DNA of 34,955 bases from an uncultured Bacilli bacterium (GCA_944332205.1 CALVJN010000015.1:1-34955); one strand, 5' to 3'. Shown: positions 1-8,260, counted from the first letter of the stretch. Program-made: numbers and translations. The notes: generated by a model not told the origin, from the sequence alone.

Positions 1-2
1 CA

Positions 3-98
3 AAAGAAAAAATTGACAAATATTTAATGTTTGTTAAAATTATATTAAATGGTGCGGTTGAAATTACAATTAAAAAAGAGTTGACTTATTATAACTAA
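3..98 (+). CDS. 3' end of an unidentified gene (partial)
   Basis: One plus-strand frame is open from the window edge and ends at TAA at 96-98, giving about 31 residues that include the stretch VEITIKKELTYYN. The other two plus frames close within the first 30 bases. The stop lies inside the hairpin at 74-110, as is common where a gene runs into its own terminator, and the frame is convergent with the pilus ATPase gene. The fragment is too short to assign a family. It could be a chance open frame, so confidence is moderate to low. Confidence 0.4.
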   Translation, partial: KEKIDKYLMFVKIILNGAVEITIKKELTYYN

Positions 99-110
99 AT
101 CAACTCTTTT
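74..110. terminator. Bidirectional intrinsic terminator
   Basis: An 11-bp stem, AAAAGAGTTGA (74-84) with TCAACTCTTTT (100-110), closes a 15-base loop. A-rich sequence on the left and T-rich sequence on the right let it work in both directions. It would end the pilus ATPase transcript from the right and the partial gene from the left. Confidence 0.8.
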
Positions 111-122
111 AATTTTCTTTCA

Positions 123-1610
123 TTATGTTTTTTTCTTATCACTATTATCTTGGTTTTTTAGCTTTTTTCTATATTCTTTTATAAAGTTAGCAAGCTCTAA
201 ATCTTCAAATGCGTCTATAATTTCAACGCCATTATTATCTATTTTTTTCTTTCTATATTGATTTTCGGCAAAATCTTTAGCGTTCTTTTGAATTTTTTTC
301 ATATCACTAATCATTGCTCTTAAATTAGACAATATTCCATCATAAGCATCAATAATTTCTAAATTTTCTAATCTTGCCTTTTCTTTTTCTTCTTTTTGGA
401 TATTTTTCCTAATTTGTTTTTCTAAATCAAAGTCTATGTCAACAACTCTATATATTTCTTTAAATGTTGTATGACCTTCAATTACTTTTTCTAGAGCATC
501 TTGTAACAAAGTAGTAGTGTCACTATCATAAACAGCTTTTTTAAGGTCTTCTTTGTCTAAATTTTCATCACTTATTAATTCACGTAATCTGTCAGTTATG
601 AACAATACTTCTTGAATAGCGATTCGGCCTTTAAATCCATTGTTACATTTTGAACAACCAACAGGCTCATAAACTTCCTTAATGTCTTTACCTAGAACTT
701 TAGAAAAAATTTGCTTTTCGTAATTTGTTGTTGGCCTCAATTTCTTACAATGAGGACAAAGAGTACGAGCTAATTTTTGTGAAATAATTCCATTAAGGGC
801 AGTAGATAGTAAATAACGTTCAACATCCATATCAAGAAGTCTTTCAATTGTACTTAATGAATTATTAGTATGAATTGTAGATAAAACTAAGTGACCAGTA
901 ATCGCCGCACGAACAGCAATTTGTGCTGTTTCACTATCACGAATTTCTCCAATTAGTATTACATTTGGGTCTTGTCTTAAAATAGAACGTAAAGCGGCTG
1001 CAAAAGTTAACCCAATTTCACTATTTACATGTACTTGGTTAATTCCTTCAATATTCATTTCTACAGGATCTTCAACAGTTATTATATTACGATCTTCTGT
1101 ATTTAATTCTTGAAGCATTGAATAAGTTGTTGTTGATTTTCCAGAACCAGTAGCACCAGTAACTAAAATAATACCATTAGGTATATCTAACATTCTTTGA
1201 ACCTTTTTTAAATTACTAGAAGAAAATCCTAATGATGCCATACCTTCTAAACTGCTAGAATAGTCTAAGAGACGAACAACAATTTTTTCACCTTCATTCG
1301 TTGGAAGAGCTGACACACGCATGTCCAATTCTTTACCATCGACAACACCTTTAATTGCACCATCTTGAGGAACACGTGTTTCTGTAATGTTCATTTTTGA
1401 TATTAACTTAACCCTAGTTGCTAAATTTTTTTCATACATTTTTGGAACACGAGCATGATCTCTTAAACGACCATCCATTCTCATTCTAATCATCATGCAA
1501 TCTTCTCTTGGGTCGAAATGTATATCACTAGCATTATGCTTTGAGGCATATAAAATTATTCTATTGACAATATCGACAATTGGCATATTAACAAAATCGT
1601 ATTCTATCAT
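123..1610 (-). CDS. Type IV pilus / competence pseudopilus assembly ATPase (GspE/PilB/ComGA family)
   Basis: Cytoplasmic hexameric ATPase predicted to power pilus or competence-pseudopilus assembly. The 495-aa protein carries Walker A GATGSGKST at 152-160, the Asp-box region around 180-190, Walker B ILIGEIRD at 218-225, the His-box region GHLVLSTIHTN at 239-249, and a zinc-binding Cys tetrad (C285, C288, C319, C322) typical of PilB/GspE. It begins almost directly at the N2 domain, so the N-terminal MshEN/N1 domain of full-length PilB is missing, as in ComGA. Beyond the catalytic core it has an unusual lysine-rich, helix-prone extension of about 100 residues (395-495) with two similar EIIDA(Y/F)(D/E) motifs. 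The ribosome site AGGGTGAT precedes the ATG. It is divergent from two prepilin genes, which supports the role. No PilC/GspF, PilM or prepilin peptidase lies in the window. Confidence 0.93.
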   Translation of the reverse strand: MIEYDFVNMPIVDIVNRIILYASKHNASDIHFDPREDCMMIRMRMDGRLRDHARVPKMYEKNLATRVKLISKMNITETRVPQDGAIKGVVDGKELDMRVSALPTNEGEKIVVRLLDYSSSLEGMASLGFSSSNLKKVQRMLDIPNGIILVTGATGSGKSTTTYSMLQELNTEDRNIITVEDPVEMNIEGINQVHVNSEIGLTFAAALRSILRQDPNVILIGEIRDSETAQIAVRAAITGHLVLSTIHTNNSLSTIERLLDMDVERYLLSTALNGIISQKLARTLCPHCKKLRPTTNYEKQIFSKVLGKDIKEVYEPVGCSKCNNGFKGRIAIQEVLFITDRLRELISDENLDKEDLKKAVYDSDTTTLLQDALEKVIEGHTTFKEIYRVVDIDFDLEKQIRKNIQKEEKEKARLENLEIIDAYDGILSNLRAMISDMKKIQKNAKDFAENQYRKKKIDNNGVEIIDAFEDLELANFIKEYRKKLKNQDNSDKKKT

Positions 1611-1640
1611 AAACTATCACCCTATTGTATTATATATAAT

Positions 1641-1669
1641 ATTATATAATAAGTTGTTTTTATAATCAA
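1641..1669 (-). promoter_or_regulatory. Promoter of the pilus ATPase gene
   Basis: Read on the minus strand: TTGATT (1669-1664), a 17-base spacer, then a perfect TATAAT (1646-1641), about 30 bases before the ATPase start codon. It lies back to back with the putative promoter of the prepilin genes. Confidence 0.65.
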
Positions 1670-1672
1670 GAA

Positions 1673-1701
1673 TTGCTTTAAATATTTTTTTGATATATAA
1701 T
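1673..1701 (+). promoter_or_regulatory. Possible promoter of the prepilin pair
   Basis: TTGCTT (1673-1678), 17 bases, TATAAT (1696-1701), upstream of the prepilin gene at 1731. A second TATAAT at 1709-1714 lacks a good -35. The region is so AT-rich that -10 matches are expected by chance, hence the modest confidence. Confidence 0.4.
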
Positions 1702-1730
1702 ATTTATATATAATAGTAAGTAGGTGACTT

Positions 1731-2294
1731 ATGAGCAAAAATAATAGTAATGGTTTTGTACTTGTTGAAGCAATAATTACTTCAATATTTGTTCTTGGTT
1801 TTTTTAGTTTCATAATATCAAATTTACTTCCGATGGTTGGTGAATACGAAAAATCATTAGACTATGATTCTATTTCAAGTAAGTATGACGCTCATTTAAT
1901 CAGAAAGATGATACTAAAAGATAATAGTTGTCGAACCGAAAATTTAATAAATTTGTCAACATATGACTATTATGAATTTAATGGAACTGATATATGTTTA
2001 TACTTGGATAATATAAATTATTGTAAAAAACTTCTTTCAGAAGATTATCTAGATGTGAATAAAATAATATTGACTAGGTATAATACTAGTACAATAAAAG
2101 CAAAATCAGATAAATTCGATCGAGTCATTAAAGAATATATTGATTATATTCCTAAATATGAAAGTACTATTAATATTAACCAATATTTTTATCAAAGAAG
2201 ATTAATTATTTTGTTTAATGATGGACGAATAACTAATATAGAACTCCTTATGAATAGTAATGGGAACATTACTTGTGGAGGTGCAACATGTTAA
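1731..2294 (+). CDS. Prepilin-like protein (type IV pilin N-terminal motif)
   Basis: A 187-aa protein with a class III signal: a short Lys/Asn-rich leader ending at G8, then F9-V-L-V-E13, matching the G|F-x-x-x-E prepilin-peptidase consensus. About 20 hydrophobic residues follow and would form the pilin stalk helix. The rest is a soluble domain with no family I recognise; it has cysteines at several places, including near the C-terminus. Its weaker match (FVLVE rather than FTLIE) suggests a minor pilin or pseudopilin such as a ComGD/GspI-type subunit. The ribosome site AGGTGACTT lies just before the ATG. Its stop overlaps the next prepilin gene by seven bases, so the two are translationally coupled. 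Confidence 0.75.
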   Translation: MSKNNSNGFVLVEAIITSIFVLGFFSFIISNLLPMVGEYEKSLDYDSISSKYDAHLIRKMILKDNSCRTENLINLSTYDYYEFNGTDICLYLDNINYCKKLLSEDYLDVNKIILTRYNTSTIKAKSDKFDRVIKEYIDYIPKYESTININQYFYQRRLIILFNDGRITNIELLMNSNGNITCGGATC

Positions 2295-3397
2295 ATAAAA
2301 AAGGCTTTACAATTATAGAACTTATTGTTAGTTTTGCATTTGTAAGTATTCTAACAGCAAGCTTATTTGCAGTGGTAATCAATTACAAAGAAAAAGAACA
2401 AGATGTATCTGTGGAAACCGAACTTTTATCATTTAAATATAAGCTTACTGTTGAAATAGAAAACGATATTCAAAAAAAACTTCTTAATTATATTGAATAT
2501 TGTACTGATTTGAATGGTAATATTTCAAATAGGTGCATTATTCTTAATTTTATGGATGGTACTAGTAAAACGTTAGAAATAAAAAGTGAGAAAAAAACCG
2601 AAACAATAGAAGATTCTGTATTTACTTATGATGAGCCATATATACTTTACGGTGGCATAAGATATACACCACCAGATGCTAGTAGAATATTTATAAAAAA
2701 TGATTATATGTTACAATATACAACTTTAGATGATGATCTAGAAAATAATATGTCATTGTATAGAATAAAACTTTCCCTAGAACACGTTGATTTTAAAAAG
2801 CCATTTGATATAACAATAGTAGCAACAGGAAACAAAAATATTAAAACAGGGACTCCATCTCAATATAAAGCATATAACATTGGTGATTTGGTAAAAATAC
2901 AAATAAATGGAACACAACAATTAGATTTTTATGTTATAAAAAATAGTAGTGAATACGACTCTAATTTAACCTTATTATCTGCTTCATATAATTCACTACC
3001 TACTGAAATATTATCAAGTTTAACCTATAATACTCATAATAATGGAAATGAATATCAGAATTCACTTATTTATTCTCAAATAGAAAATCTTTATAATTAC
3101 TGGTTGACTCCGGATTTAATTAGATTAATAACAGCCGAAGAATTAGGATATCTAGTATATGCGTGTCCTAAATATATGCAAGAAGATGCACCAAACCTAG
3201 ACTTATCATCTACTTTTGAATGGGTTTATGATAATAGCTATTGGACAATGACACCAAAAAAAGAATCAGGCGTAGAAAACGGAACGAAAGTTTGGGTTGT
3301 TGATCAAGCAAGTAAGAGTCTAAAATCTTCATTTGTTGATGAAACTTATTCATTAAGACCAGTTATTGAAATAAATAAGAGATATGTTACAAACTAG
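2288..3397 (+). CDS. Prepilin-like protein with large C-terminal DUF6273-like domain
   Basis: The start is placed at ATG 2288 rather than the in-frame TTG 2273, because GGAGGTG sits about six bases upstream of the ATG and the product then begins MLNKKG|FTIIEL, a near-perfect prepilin cleavage site (G6, F7, E11). The protein is 369 aa, much longer than ordinary pseudopilins. After the stalk helix and a pilin-like region to about residue 195 comes a domain of about 170 residues. Its features (YWLTP, an AEELGYL helix, YWTMTP, and a terminal SLRPVIEI strand) resemble DUF6273-type modules found on surface proteins of gut Firmicutes. I infer an exposed, possibly ligand-binding head on a minor pilin. 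The prepilin assignment is firm; the identity of the C-terminal domain is from memory of motif style and less sure. Confidence 0.72.
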   Translation: MLNKKGFTIIELIVSFAFVSILTASLFAVVINYKEKEQDVSVETELLSFKYKLTVEIENDIQKKLLNYIEYCTDLNGNISNRCIILNFMDGTSKTLEIKSEKKTETIEDSVFTYDEPYILYGGIRYTPPDASRIFIKNDYMLQYTTLDDDLENNMSLYRIKLSLEHVDFKKPFDITIVATGNKNIKTGTPSQYKAYNIGDLVKIQINGTQQLDFYVIKNSSEYDSNLTLLSASYNSLPTEILSSLTYNTHNNGNEYQNSLIYSQIENLYNYWLTPDLIRLITAEELGYLVYACPKYMQEDAPNLDLSSTFEWVYDNSYWTMTPKKESGVENGTKVWVVDQASKSLKSSFVDETYSLRPVIEINKRYVTN

Positions 3398-3413
3398 AAT
3401 GCATATTGCATTC
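3397..3413. terminator. Terminator between convergent prepilin and ylbJ-like genes
   Basis: The palindrome GAATGCA-TAT-TGCATTC begins at the last base of the prepilin stop codon and is followed by TTTTATATT. It is a good plus-strand terminator. Its minus-strand T-run is weak, so it may serve the ylbJ-like gene less well. Confidence 0.7.
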
Positions 3414-3415
3414 TT

Positions 3416-4372
3416 TTATATTATTAAGCTACAAATAAATAATATAATAAAAAAACATAGTATGCTTTGAATAATTCTTGCTAATAAAAAATTTTTATAT
3501 TTTATAGTAGTGCCATCAATAATGCTTTTGACTTGAAAATGTACACTTAAACCACTAAATGATATTATTGCCCCAATAATAGCGCTTTTTATATTTATGG
3601 GTAATGCTAACTGTGAAACGCTTTTTACGCCTTGTGTCATTTCAAAAAAACTACTGATTAAAACTTTAAAAAAAACGTTGAGATGCAGTATATTATTAAT
3701 TAATGTAGTAATTATTAAAAAAAACGTAATTATTCCTAACATATTTACTAATAATTTAAAACTCTCTAAAATTGAATTAGTTAATATTGAAATAAAGTTT
3801 TTATGTTTCTTATTATGAATATCTTTTAAAATCACATTAAATTTCTGACTTTTATATAATTTTTTGCTTTTTTCTTTAAACATTAGCGCAACTAACATGT
3901 TACTTATAATATGCGAGAATAGTATAATATATCCATATTTTTGATTTTGTAGTAAAAAGACTCCGATGGTAGAAGTTATAAAAACAGGATTAGAATAATG
4001 AGTGAACATTATTAGATGGTTTGCTTCTTTTTCCGTAAGTAAATTATGCTCTAACAAATCTTTAACATACTTACTGCCACTTGGGAATCCTGAAAAAAGG
4101 CTAACAATAAGTGCATAGCTCGATTCTTTAGGTAAATTAAAAAAAACACTCATGTATTTTCCCAAAAAAAAGCTTATTATTTCTATAAAGCCATATTCTG
4201 TTAATAATTGTGTTATTAGTAGAAAAGGGAATAAACTGGGAAGTAAATTATCTTTCCATAATGATATAGAAAATGTGACAGTATTAGAAACATCTTTAGA
4301 ATAAATAAACATAAAAATAAAGGAAATAAATAAAAAGCAAGGTAACATAAAAGTAAAAATTTTCTTTTTCAT
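3416..4372 (-). CDS. ylbJ: YlbJ-like membrane protein (nucleoside-recognition/Gate domain family)
   Basis: A 318-aa polytopic membrane protein with roughly eight hydrophobic segments. Family features visible are SLFPFLLITQLL near residues 45-56, the SGFPSGSK motif around 95-102, and a THYSNPVFI motif around 124-132, which are characteristic of YlbJ and related Gate-domain proteins. In Bacillus, YlbJ is a sporulation integral membrane protein needed for spore cortex; its transported substrate, if any, is unknown. It is shorter than Bacillus YlbJ (about 400 aa). The adjacent divergent gene is YlbL-like, matching the ylbJ/ylbL neighbourhood of Bacillus, which strengthens the call. Whether this organism sporulates cannot be told from the window. 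Confidence 0.75.
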   Translation of the reverse strand: MKKKIFTFMLPCFLFISFIFMFIYSKDVSNTVTFSISLWKDNLLPSLFPFLLITQLLTEYGFIEIISFFLGKYMSVFFNLPKESSYALIVSLFSGFPSGSKYVKDLLEHNLLTEKEANHLIMFTHYSNPVFITSTIGVFLLQNQKYGYIILFSHIISNMLVALMFKEKSKKLYKSQKFNVILKDIHNKKHKNFISILTNSILESFKLLVNMLGIITFFLIITTLINNILHLNVFFKVLISSFFEMTQGVKSVSQLALPINIKSAIIGAIISFSGLSVHFQVKSIIDGTTIKYKNFLLARIIQSILCFFIILFICSLII

Positions 4373-4390
4373 ATTTTGCCATCTTTCTGG

Positions 4391-4396
4391 TATAAT
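4391..4396 (+). promoter_or_regulatory. Extended -10 promoter of the ylbL-like gene
   Basis: TATAAT preceded by TG (TGGTATAAT, an extended -10) lies 18 bases before the ATG at 4415, leaving a very short leader that contains the ribosome site AAGGATGTGA. There is no clear -35, which extended -10 promoters can do without. Confidence 0.5.
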
Positions 4397-4414
4397 TAAT
4401 AAGGATGTGATTTT

Positions 4415-5440
4415 ATGTTTAATAATATATATGAATTTATAAAAAAAATATTAAAATATAATTATAAAGAAATCATTTTTGTTATATGCTTTATACTTAT
4501 AGCTAATTATCCAGTACCTTATTATATTTTTACTTCTGGTGGTATAACAGATTTAAGTGAAAGATTTGAAGTAGAAAATGGATTCACTCAAAAAGGTAGT
4601 TATAATTTATCATATGTAACAGAAGTAAATGGGACTATCTTTACTTATCTTATGAGTTTTATTGTTCCAAATTGGGATTTAGTAAAAATTTCTGATTATC
4701 AAATAAATACTACAGAATCATTGGAAGACTTAGCTATTAGAGATAAACTTTCTTTAGAAATAGCAAATCAATCAGCTGTAAAAGTAGCATATGAAAGAGC
4801 AGGCAAAGAATTTAAAATTAATAAAGAAAAATTATATATTGTATATATTAGTGAATACTTAAAGAGCACAGATAACTTAAAAGTTGGAGATGAAATATTA
4901 TATATTGATGATATAGAAGTTAGTAAATTTGAAGATTTGTCTAATTGTATTGAAAAAAAAGAAGTAGGAGACAAGGTAACTCTAACATTAAAAAGAAAAG
5001 ATAAAATTATAACAACAGATGTATTAGTTCAAAATATTGATGGTAGTAAATCTACTGGAATAGGAATGTATATTATTTATGACTATGAAGTGAATCCAGA
5101 AATAAAGTTTAATTTTTCAGGCAATGAGAGTGGCTCATCTGCTGGTTTCATGACATCACTTGCAATATATGATACCTTAATAGAACAAGATTTAACAAGC
5201 GGATTAAAAATTGCAGGAACTGGTACTATTGATTCATATGGTAATGTTGGAGAAATAGGAGGGGTTGAATATAAATTAAAGGGAGCAGTAAACGAATCTA
5301 GCGACATATTTTTTGTACCCATAGGTAATAATTACGATGAGTGCATAAATTTAAAAAAAGAAAAAAATTATAATATAAATATTGTAGGTATTTCTACTAT
5401 AGATGATGCAATTGAATATTTAAAAGAATTAAAAAGTTAA
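4415..5440 (+). CDS. ylbL: Membrane-anchored PDZ / Lon-type (S16) protease, YlbL/SepM-like
   Basis: A 341-aa protein with one N-terminal membrane segment (about 18-35), an extracellular region, a PDZ domain (about 140-215, with the loop LKVGDEILYIDD), and a C-terminal Lon-type proteolytic domain. The catalytic dyad is visible: S242 in GSSAG and K287 in GGVEYKLKGA, 45 residues apart, as expected for S16 proteases. Relatives include streptococcal SepM, which trims the competence-stimulating peptide outside the cell, and Bacillus YlbL/CtpA, linked to checkpoint recovery. Length and domain order fit the family. Its position beside pilus/competence-type genes could be meaningful, but the ylbJ-ylbL pairing is ancestral in Bacilli and explains it more simply. 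Confidence 0.9.
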   Translation: MFNNIYEFIKKILKYNYKEIIFVICFILIANYPVPYYIFTSGGITDLSERFEVENGFTQKGSYNLSYVTEVNGTIFTYLMSFIVPNWDLVKISDYQINTTESLEDLAIRDKLSLEIANQSAVKVAYERAGKEFKINKEKLYIVYISEYLKSTDNLKVGDEILYIDDIEVSKFEDLSNCIEKKEVGDKVTLTLKRKDKIITTDVLVQNIDGSKSTGIGMYIIYDYEVNPEIKFNFSGNESGSSAGFMTSLAIYDTLIEQDLTSGLKIAGTGTIDSYGNVGEIGGVEYKLKGAVNESSDIFFVPIGNNYDECINLKKEKNYNINIVGISTIDDAIEYLKELKS

Positions 5441-5506
5441 AAAGAATAATTGATTTATATGTTTAGAAATGATATTATATATATATAATAAAAAGGGGTA
5501 TGTAAT

Positions 5507-6931
5507 ATGGATGAATTAAAAGATTTATATTCTCATATTGAAAATCCAATATATAATAAATCAAAATGGAATAAATTACTAAATTTATATTCTACGTCAG
5601 CAGATTTTGATGATTTTTATTCAAAAATTTCAAAACAGCCAAAAACCTCAAAAGAATATTATGACAGAGATGATAAAGGTACATTTTATCTAATAATGTG
5701 GTCTGAATTTAAAAAGCAATTGTTATCTCTTTCGTTAGAACAAATAAAAAAATATATAATTAATAAAAAGTTTGACTCAACAATTTATGATGTAATAAAT
5801 CAGGTAAAAGAATTTGATAGTATAAAAAATATAGAGAATCTAAAGAAAGTTTTGAGTAATCAAACAATTTATCATTATTTTTCAAAATTGATTTCTGAAA
5901 AAAGCAACAATATTGTAATTTGTTCAGACTTTGAATGTATCAATAACAAACAAAATATTGTGGCATTTACAGTGACAGTTGAAGCTATTAATTTGTATAA
6001 ATTTTTAAAAATGTTATATCAAAAATGTCTTGCTAATGAAATAAATTATATGTTGAAATATAGAGAAGACACACATGATGTAACTATAGAAATTTTTGTA
6101 GATTTTAAAAATGCTAAAGGAATAGAAAATATATTAGATATTCTAAAAAAAGAATACTATTCTTTTTTCCTTGAAAATATAAATAATTTATTATATGGAA
6201 ATATCAATAAATGGATAAGTATTAGAAGTATTAGTGATAACTATTTATATAAGCGAAGTCAAATTATCTTTAAGTCAGTTGATAGTGTATTATATGAATA
6301 TGTTATAAATCACTTAAATATTTCTATTTCTTATAAAGATGGTAAAATGAATTTAACTGAATATATAGCTAGCAACGTCATGGAAAAAGTCATCACAAAA
6401 ATCTTAGATAGCAATATTAAAACAAATAATGAACTTTTTTCAGTAGTTAATAGTATTGATTTAATAAAATTAAAGGATTATGTCAAAAGCAAATTATCAT
6501 TCAATATGAAAGATATATTAAATGACAAATTATATTTAAAAGACAATAATGCTCATGTAGAATTGGTGTTAAATCCTAATAAAACTATTAATATAGAAGC
6601 AAATGTTTTTGTACAAGCTATCAGAAATTTAATATTTGCTTTAATTCTAAAAGATAACGCACTAGGAAAAGCTTTTCAAATTAGAATTAAAAACGAATGC
6701 TTGTTTCATAATTTAGATCCAGATAAGTTTTGCTTGGATGCACAAATATACAAACAAGTGAAATTCGATAAAAATCAATATGAAGAATATAGACAACAAC
6801 TAGATAATATCCATAATGAGATTTTAAAATTAGATAATTTAGAGAAGCTGATTGAAAAGAAAGCTACTCAAAAAGAAAGAAAAGAAATTTTAAATAATAT
6901 GAATGAGCTTTTAGAAAAATTTAATGATTAA
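5507..6931 (+). CDS. Uncharacterised 474-aa protein
   Basis: I do not recognise this protein. It has no signal peptide and no membrane segment, and is rich in Lys, Asn, Ile and Leu. Secondary-structure propensity looks mixed: a helical N-terminal third, a middle with alternating hydrophobic strands (for example FTVTVEAINLYKFL around 150-163 and DVTIEIFVDF around 190-199), and a highly charged C-terminal helix (about 420-474) likely to form a coiled coil. The start is supported by AAGGGG upstream and a TATAAT at 5484-5489. It stands as its own unit, closed by the terminator at 6967. Most likely it is a lineage-specific cytoplasmic protein; whether it relates to the secreted-protein cassette after the terminator is unknown. 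Confidence 0.7.
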   Translation: MDELKDLYSHIENPIYNKSKWNKLLNLYSTSADFDDFYSKISKQPKTSKEYYDRDDKGTFYLIMWSEFKKQLLSLSLEQIKKYIINKKFDSTIYDVINQVKEFDSIKNIENLKKVLSNQTIYHYFSKLISEKSNNIVICSDFECINNKQNIVAFTVTVEAINLYKFLKMLYQKCLANEINYMLKYREDTHDVTIEIFVDFKNAKGIENILDILKKEYYSFFLENINNLLYGNINKWISIRSISDNYLYKRSQIIFKSVDSVLYEYVINHLNISISYKDGKMNLTEYIASNVMEKVITKILDSNIKTNNELFSVVNSIDLIKLKDYVKSKLSFNMKDILNDKLYLKDNNAHVELVLNPNKTINIEANVFVQAIRNLIFALILKDNALGKAFQIRIKNECLFHNLDPDKFCLDAQIYKQVKFDKNQYEEYRQQLDNIHNEILKLDNLEKLIEKKATQKERKEILNNMNELLEKFND

Positions 6932-6966
6932 TTATTATAAAATTTAATAAATTAATTGATTAAAGT

Positions 6967-6988
6967 GAGTGATGAAAATCACTCTTTT
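6967..6988 (+). terminator. Intrinsic terminator after the 474-aa gene
   Basis: GAGTGAT (6967-6973), a GAAA tetraloop, ATCACTC (6978-6984), then TTTT. A GNRA-type loop on a 7-bp stem makes a convincing terminator. It isolates the downstream T7SS-like cassette as a separate transcription unit. Confidence 0.85.
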
Positions 6989-7339
6989 ATAATACTTATA
7001 ATTATCAAAATTCTAGCAATAAAATTATTTTTATTTTTTTATTAATTCTTTTGACATTTTATTCTTTATAAAAATAATTTGAATACTTTTTTTCTGATAT
7101 TAATCACATAAAATATAGATGTTTTTATTTTTAATAAAATTAATATATACCTACTTATAAATATAAGTTTGATTCTTTCATCTTTTTATCTTATTAATTG
7201 TTTGTGCAGAACTTATACTTCTTTATTAAATAGAGAATTGTCTTGAAAAAATTCTCTCAAATACTATTTATAATACAAACTTGATTTTTTCTTTATGATG
7301 CTTTATATTAAATGTATATAGCTGAATAGGAGGATTACA
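6989..7339 (+). promoter_or_regulatory. Gene-free leader of the WXG100/peptidase cassette
   Basis: About 350 bases hold no open frame of note. A perfect TTGACA (7051-7056) is followed after 16 bases by AATAAT (7073-7078), the best promoter candidate, which would leave a leader of about 255 bases. Within the leader are a hairpin, GAGAATT (7233-7239) with AATTCTC (7250-7256), and a wider inverted pair, AAGTTTG (7165-7171) with CAAACTT (7276-7282), that could enclose it. AGGAGG at 7328-7333 is the ribosome site for the first gene. A long structured leader would allow post-transcriptional control, but this is inference; the pairs are short and AT-rich. Confidence 0.35.
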
Positions 7340-8260
7340 ATGGATGATGGGACAATTATAATTAATAGTGATACAATAAATACAGTAATAACGGATTTAA
7401 GGAGTTCTTATGTTAATTTAGAAAGCAATTTAATTAGCAAATTACCAGGGAATTTTTCTGTACTTGCTGAATTGGGATTTTTTTCTAGTGGAATTAATGC
7501 TATATTGTCACAAACTAATAAACTTGTAGGCTTACATAAAACTTTAATTACGCAAATTTCACAACATTTAAATGATTATGCAACAATAGAAGATGAACTT
7601 TCCACAACTTTAGAAAATGGATTAGAAAATTATTCAATTAAAAATAATAATTATAGTGGATCTGCAATTACATCAGGAAACTTAACAATTGATGATGTCG
7701 AACAAGGAACAGCAATAAATAAACAAAAATTAGTTGAAGAAATAATTAAATTAACGGATGAAGAAAAAATCAATTTAATTAATTTATTATATTTTTATAA
7801 AAGTGATGATATTTCAGTAGTCGATTTGTTATTAGATAATACAAAATCAGAACAATTATATGTTGTATTAAATAATATATTTGGCAATACTAATGAAAAT
7901 CTATCAATAAATAGCTATGAAGATAGTAAAATTATTCAAAAAATTCTTTTAGAGTCTATATGTAATGGAACTATTGAAAATACAGAACTTAATACTAATT
8001 CGATACTAATTGCTAAAGAATATTTAAAATTAATAGCTAAAGAAAATAATACAGATATAAGTAATTTATTATTAAATGATGAATATAAAAAGACATTACA
8101 AATATCACTATTAAACTTATATGATGGTAATAATATAGGTAAGTATAATTTAAATAGCCAATACGTTGATAATGTTAGAAAGTATATTGAAAATATTGCT
8201 GAAAAAAACAATACAACTGTTGAAGATATTCTAGTTAATAAAATAGATATAATATTGTAG
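7340..8260 (+). CDS. WXG100-like helical protein with C-terminal repeats (putative T7SS substrate)
   Basis: A 306-aa protein, first of a four-gene cassette. The N-terminal ~90 residues look like a helix-turn-helix hairpin of the WXG100 superfamily: two amphipathic helices around a turn at FFSSG (47-51), where the usual Trp is replaced by Phe. A YxxxE motif (Y80-E84) follows at the place where the T7SS export signal YxxxD/E is expected. After a Ser/Asn-rich linker (about 95-115) comes a helical C-terminal half with two similar units, 226-246 and 280-300 (both with the pattern of a KYL/KYI helix, an acidic-Lys-Asn-Asn-Thr turn, then a Leu-rich helix), spaced 54 residues apart. There is no signal peptide. 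A perfect AGGAGG lies six bases before the ATG. The role is inferred from motif and context; it could be a structural partner or a large WXG-type effector. Confidence 0.6.
   Translation: MDDGTIIINSDTINTVITDLRSSYVNLESNLISKLPGNFSVLAELGFFSSGINAILSQTNKLVGLHKTLITQISQHLNDYATIEDELSTTLENGLENYSIKNNNYSGSAITSGNLTIDDVEQGTAINKQKLVEEIIKLTDEEKINLINLLYFYKSDDISVVDLLLDNTKSEQLYVVLNNIFGNTNENLSINSYEDSKIIQKILLESICNGTIENTELNTNSILIAKEYLKLIAKENNTDISNLLLNDEYKKTLQISLLNLYDGNNIGKYNLNSQYVDNVRKYIENIAEKNNTTVEDILVNKIDIIL

Noticed and set aside
13-40. TTGACA-N16-TAAAAT promoter at the left edge
   Set aside because: It lies inside an open frame that ends at 98 and faces into a terminator with no gene between, so it is more likely coding sequence that happens to match.
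50-64. GGTGCGGTTGAAATT at the left edge is nearly the reverse complement of 34893-34907, hinting at terminal inverted repeats
   Set aside because: Only about 14 of 15 bases match; the right copy is part of the rarA terminator and the left is within a reading frame. No longer repeat or transposase supports a mobile element.
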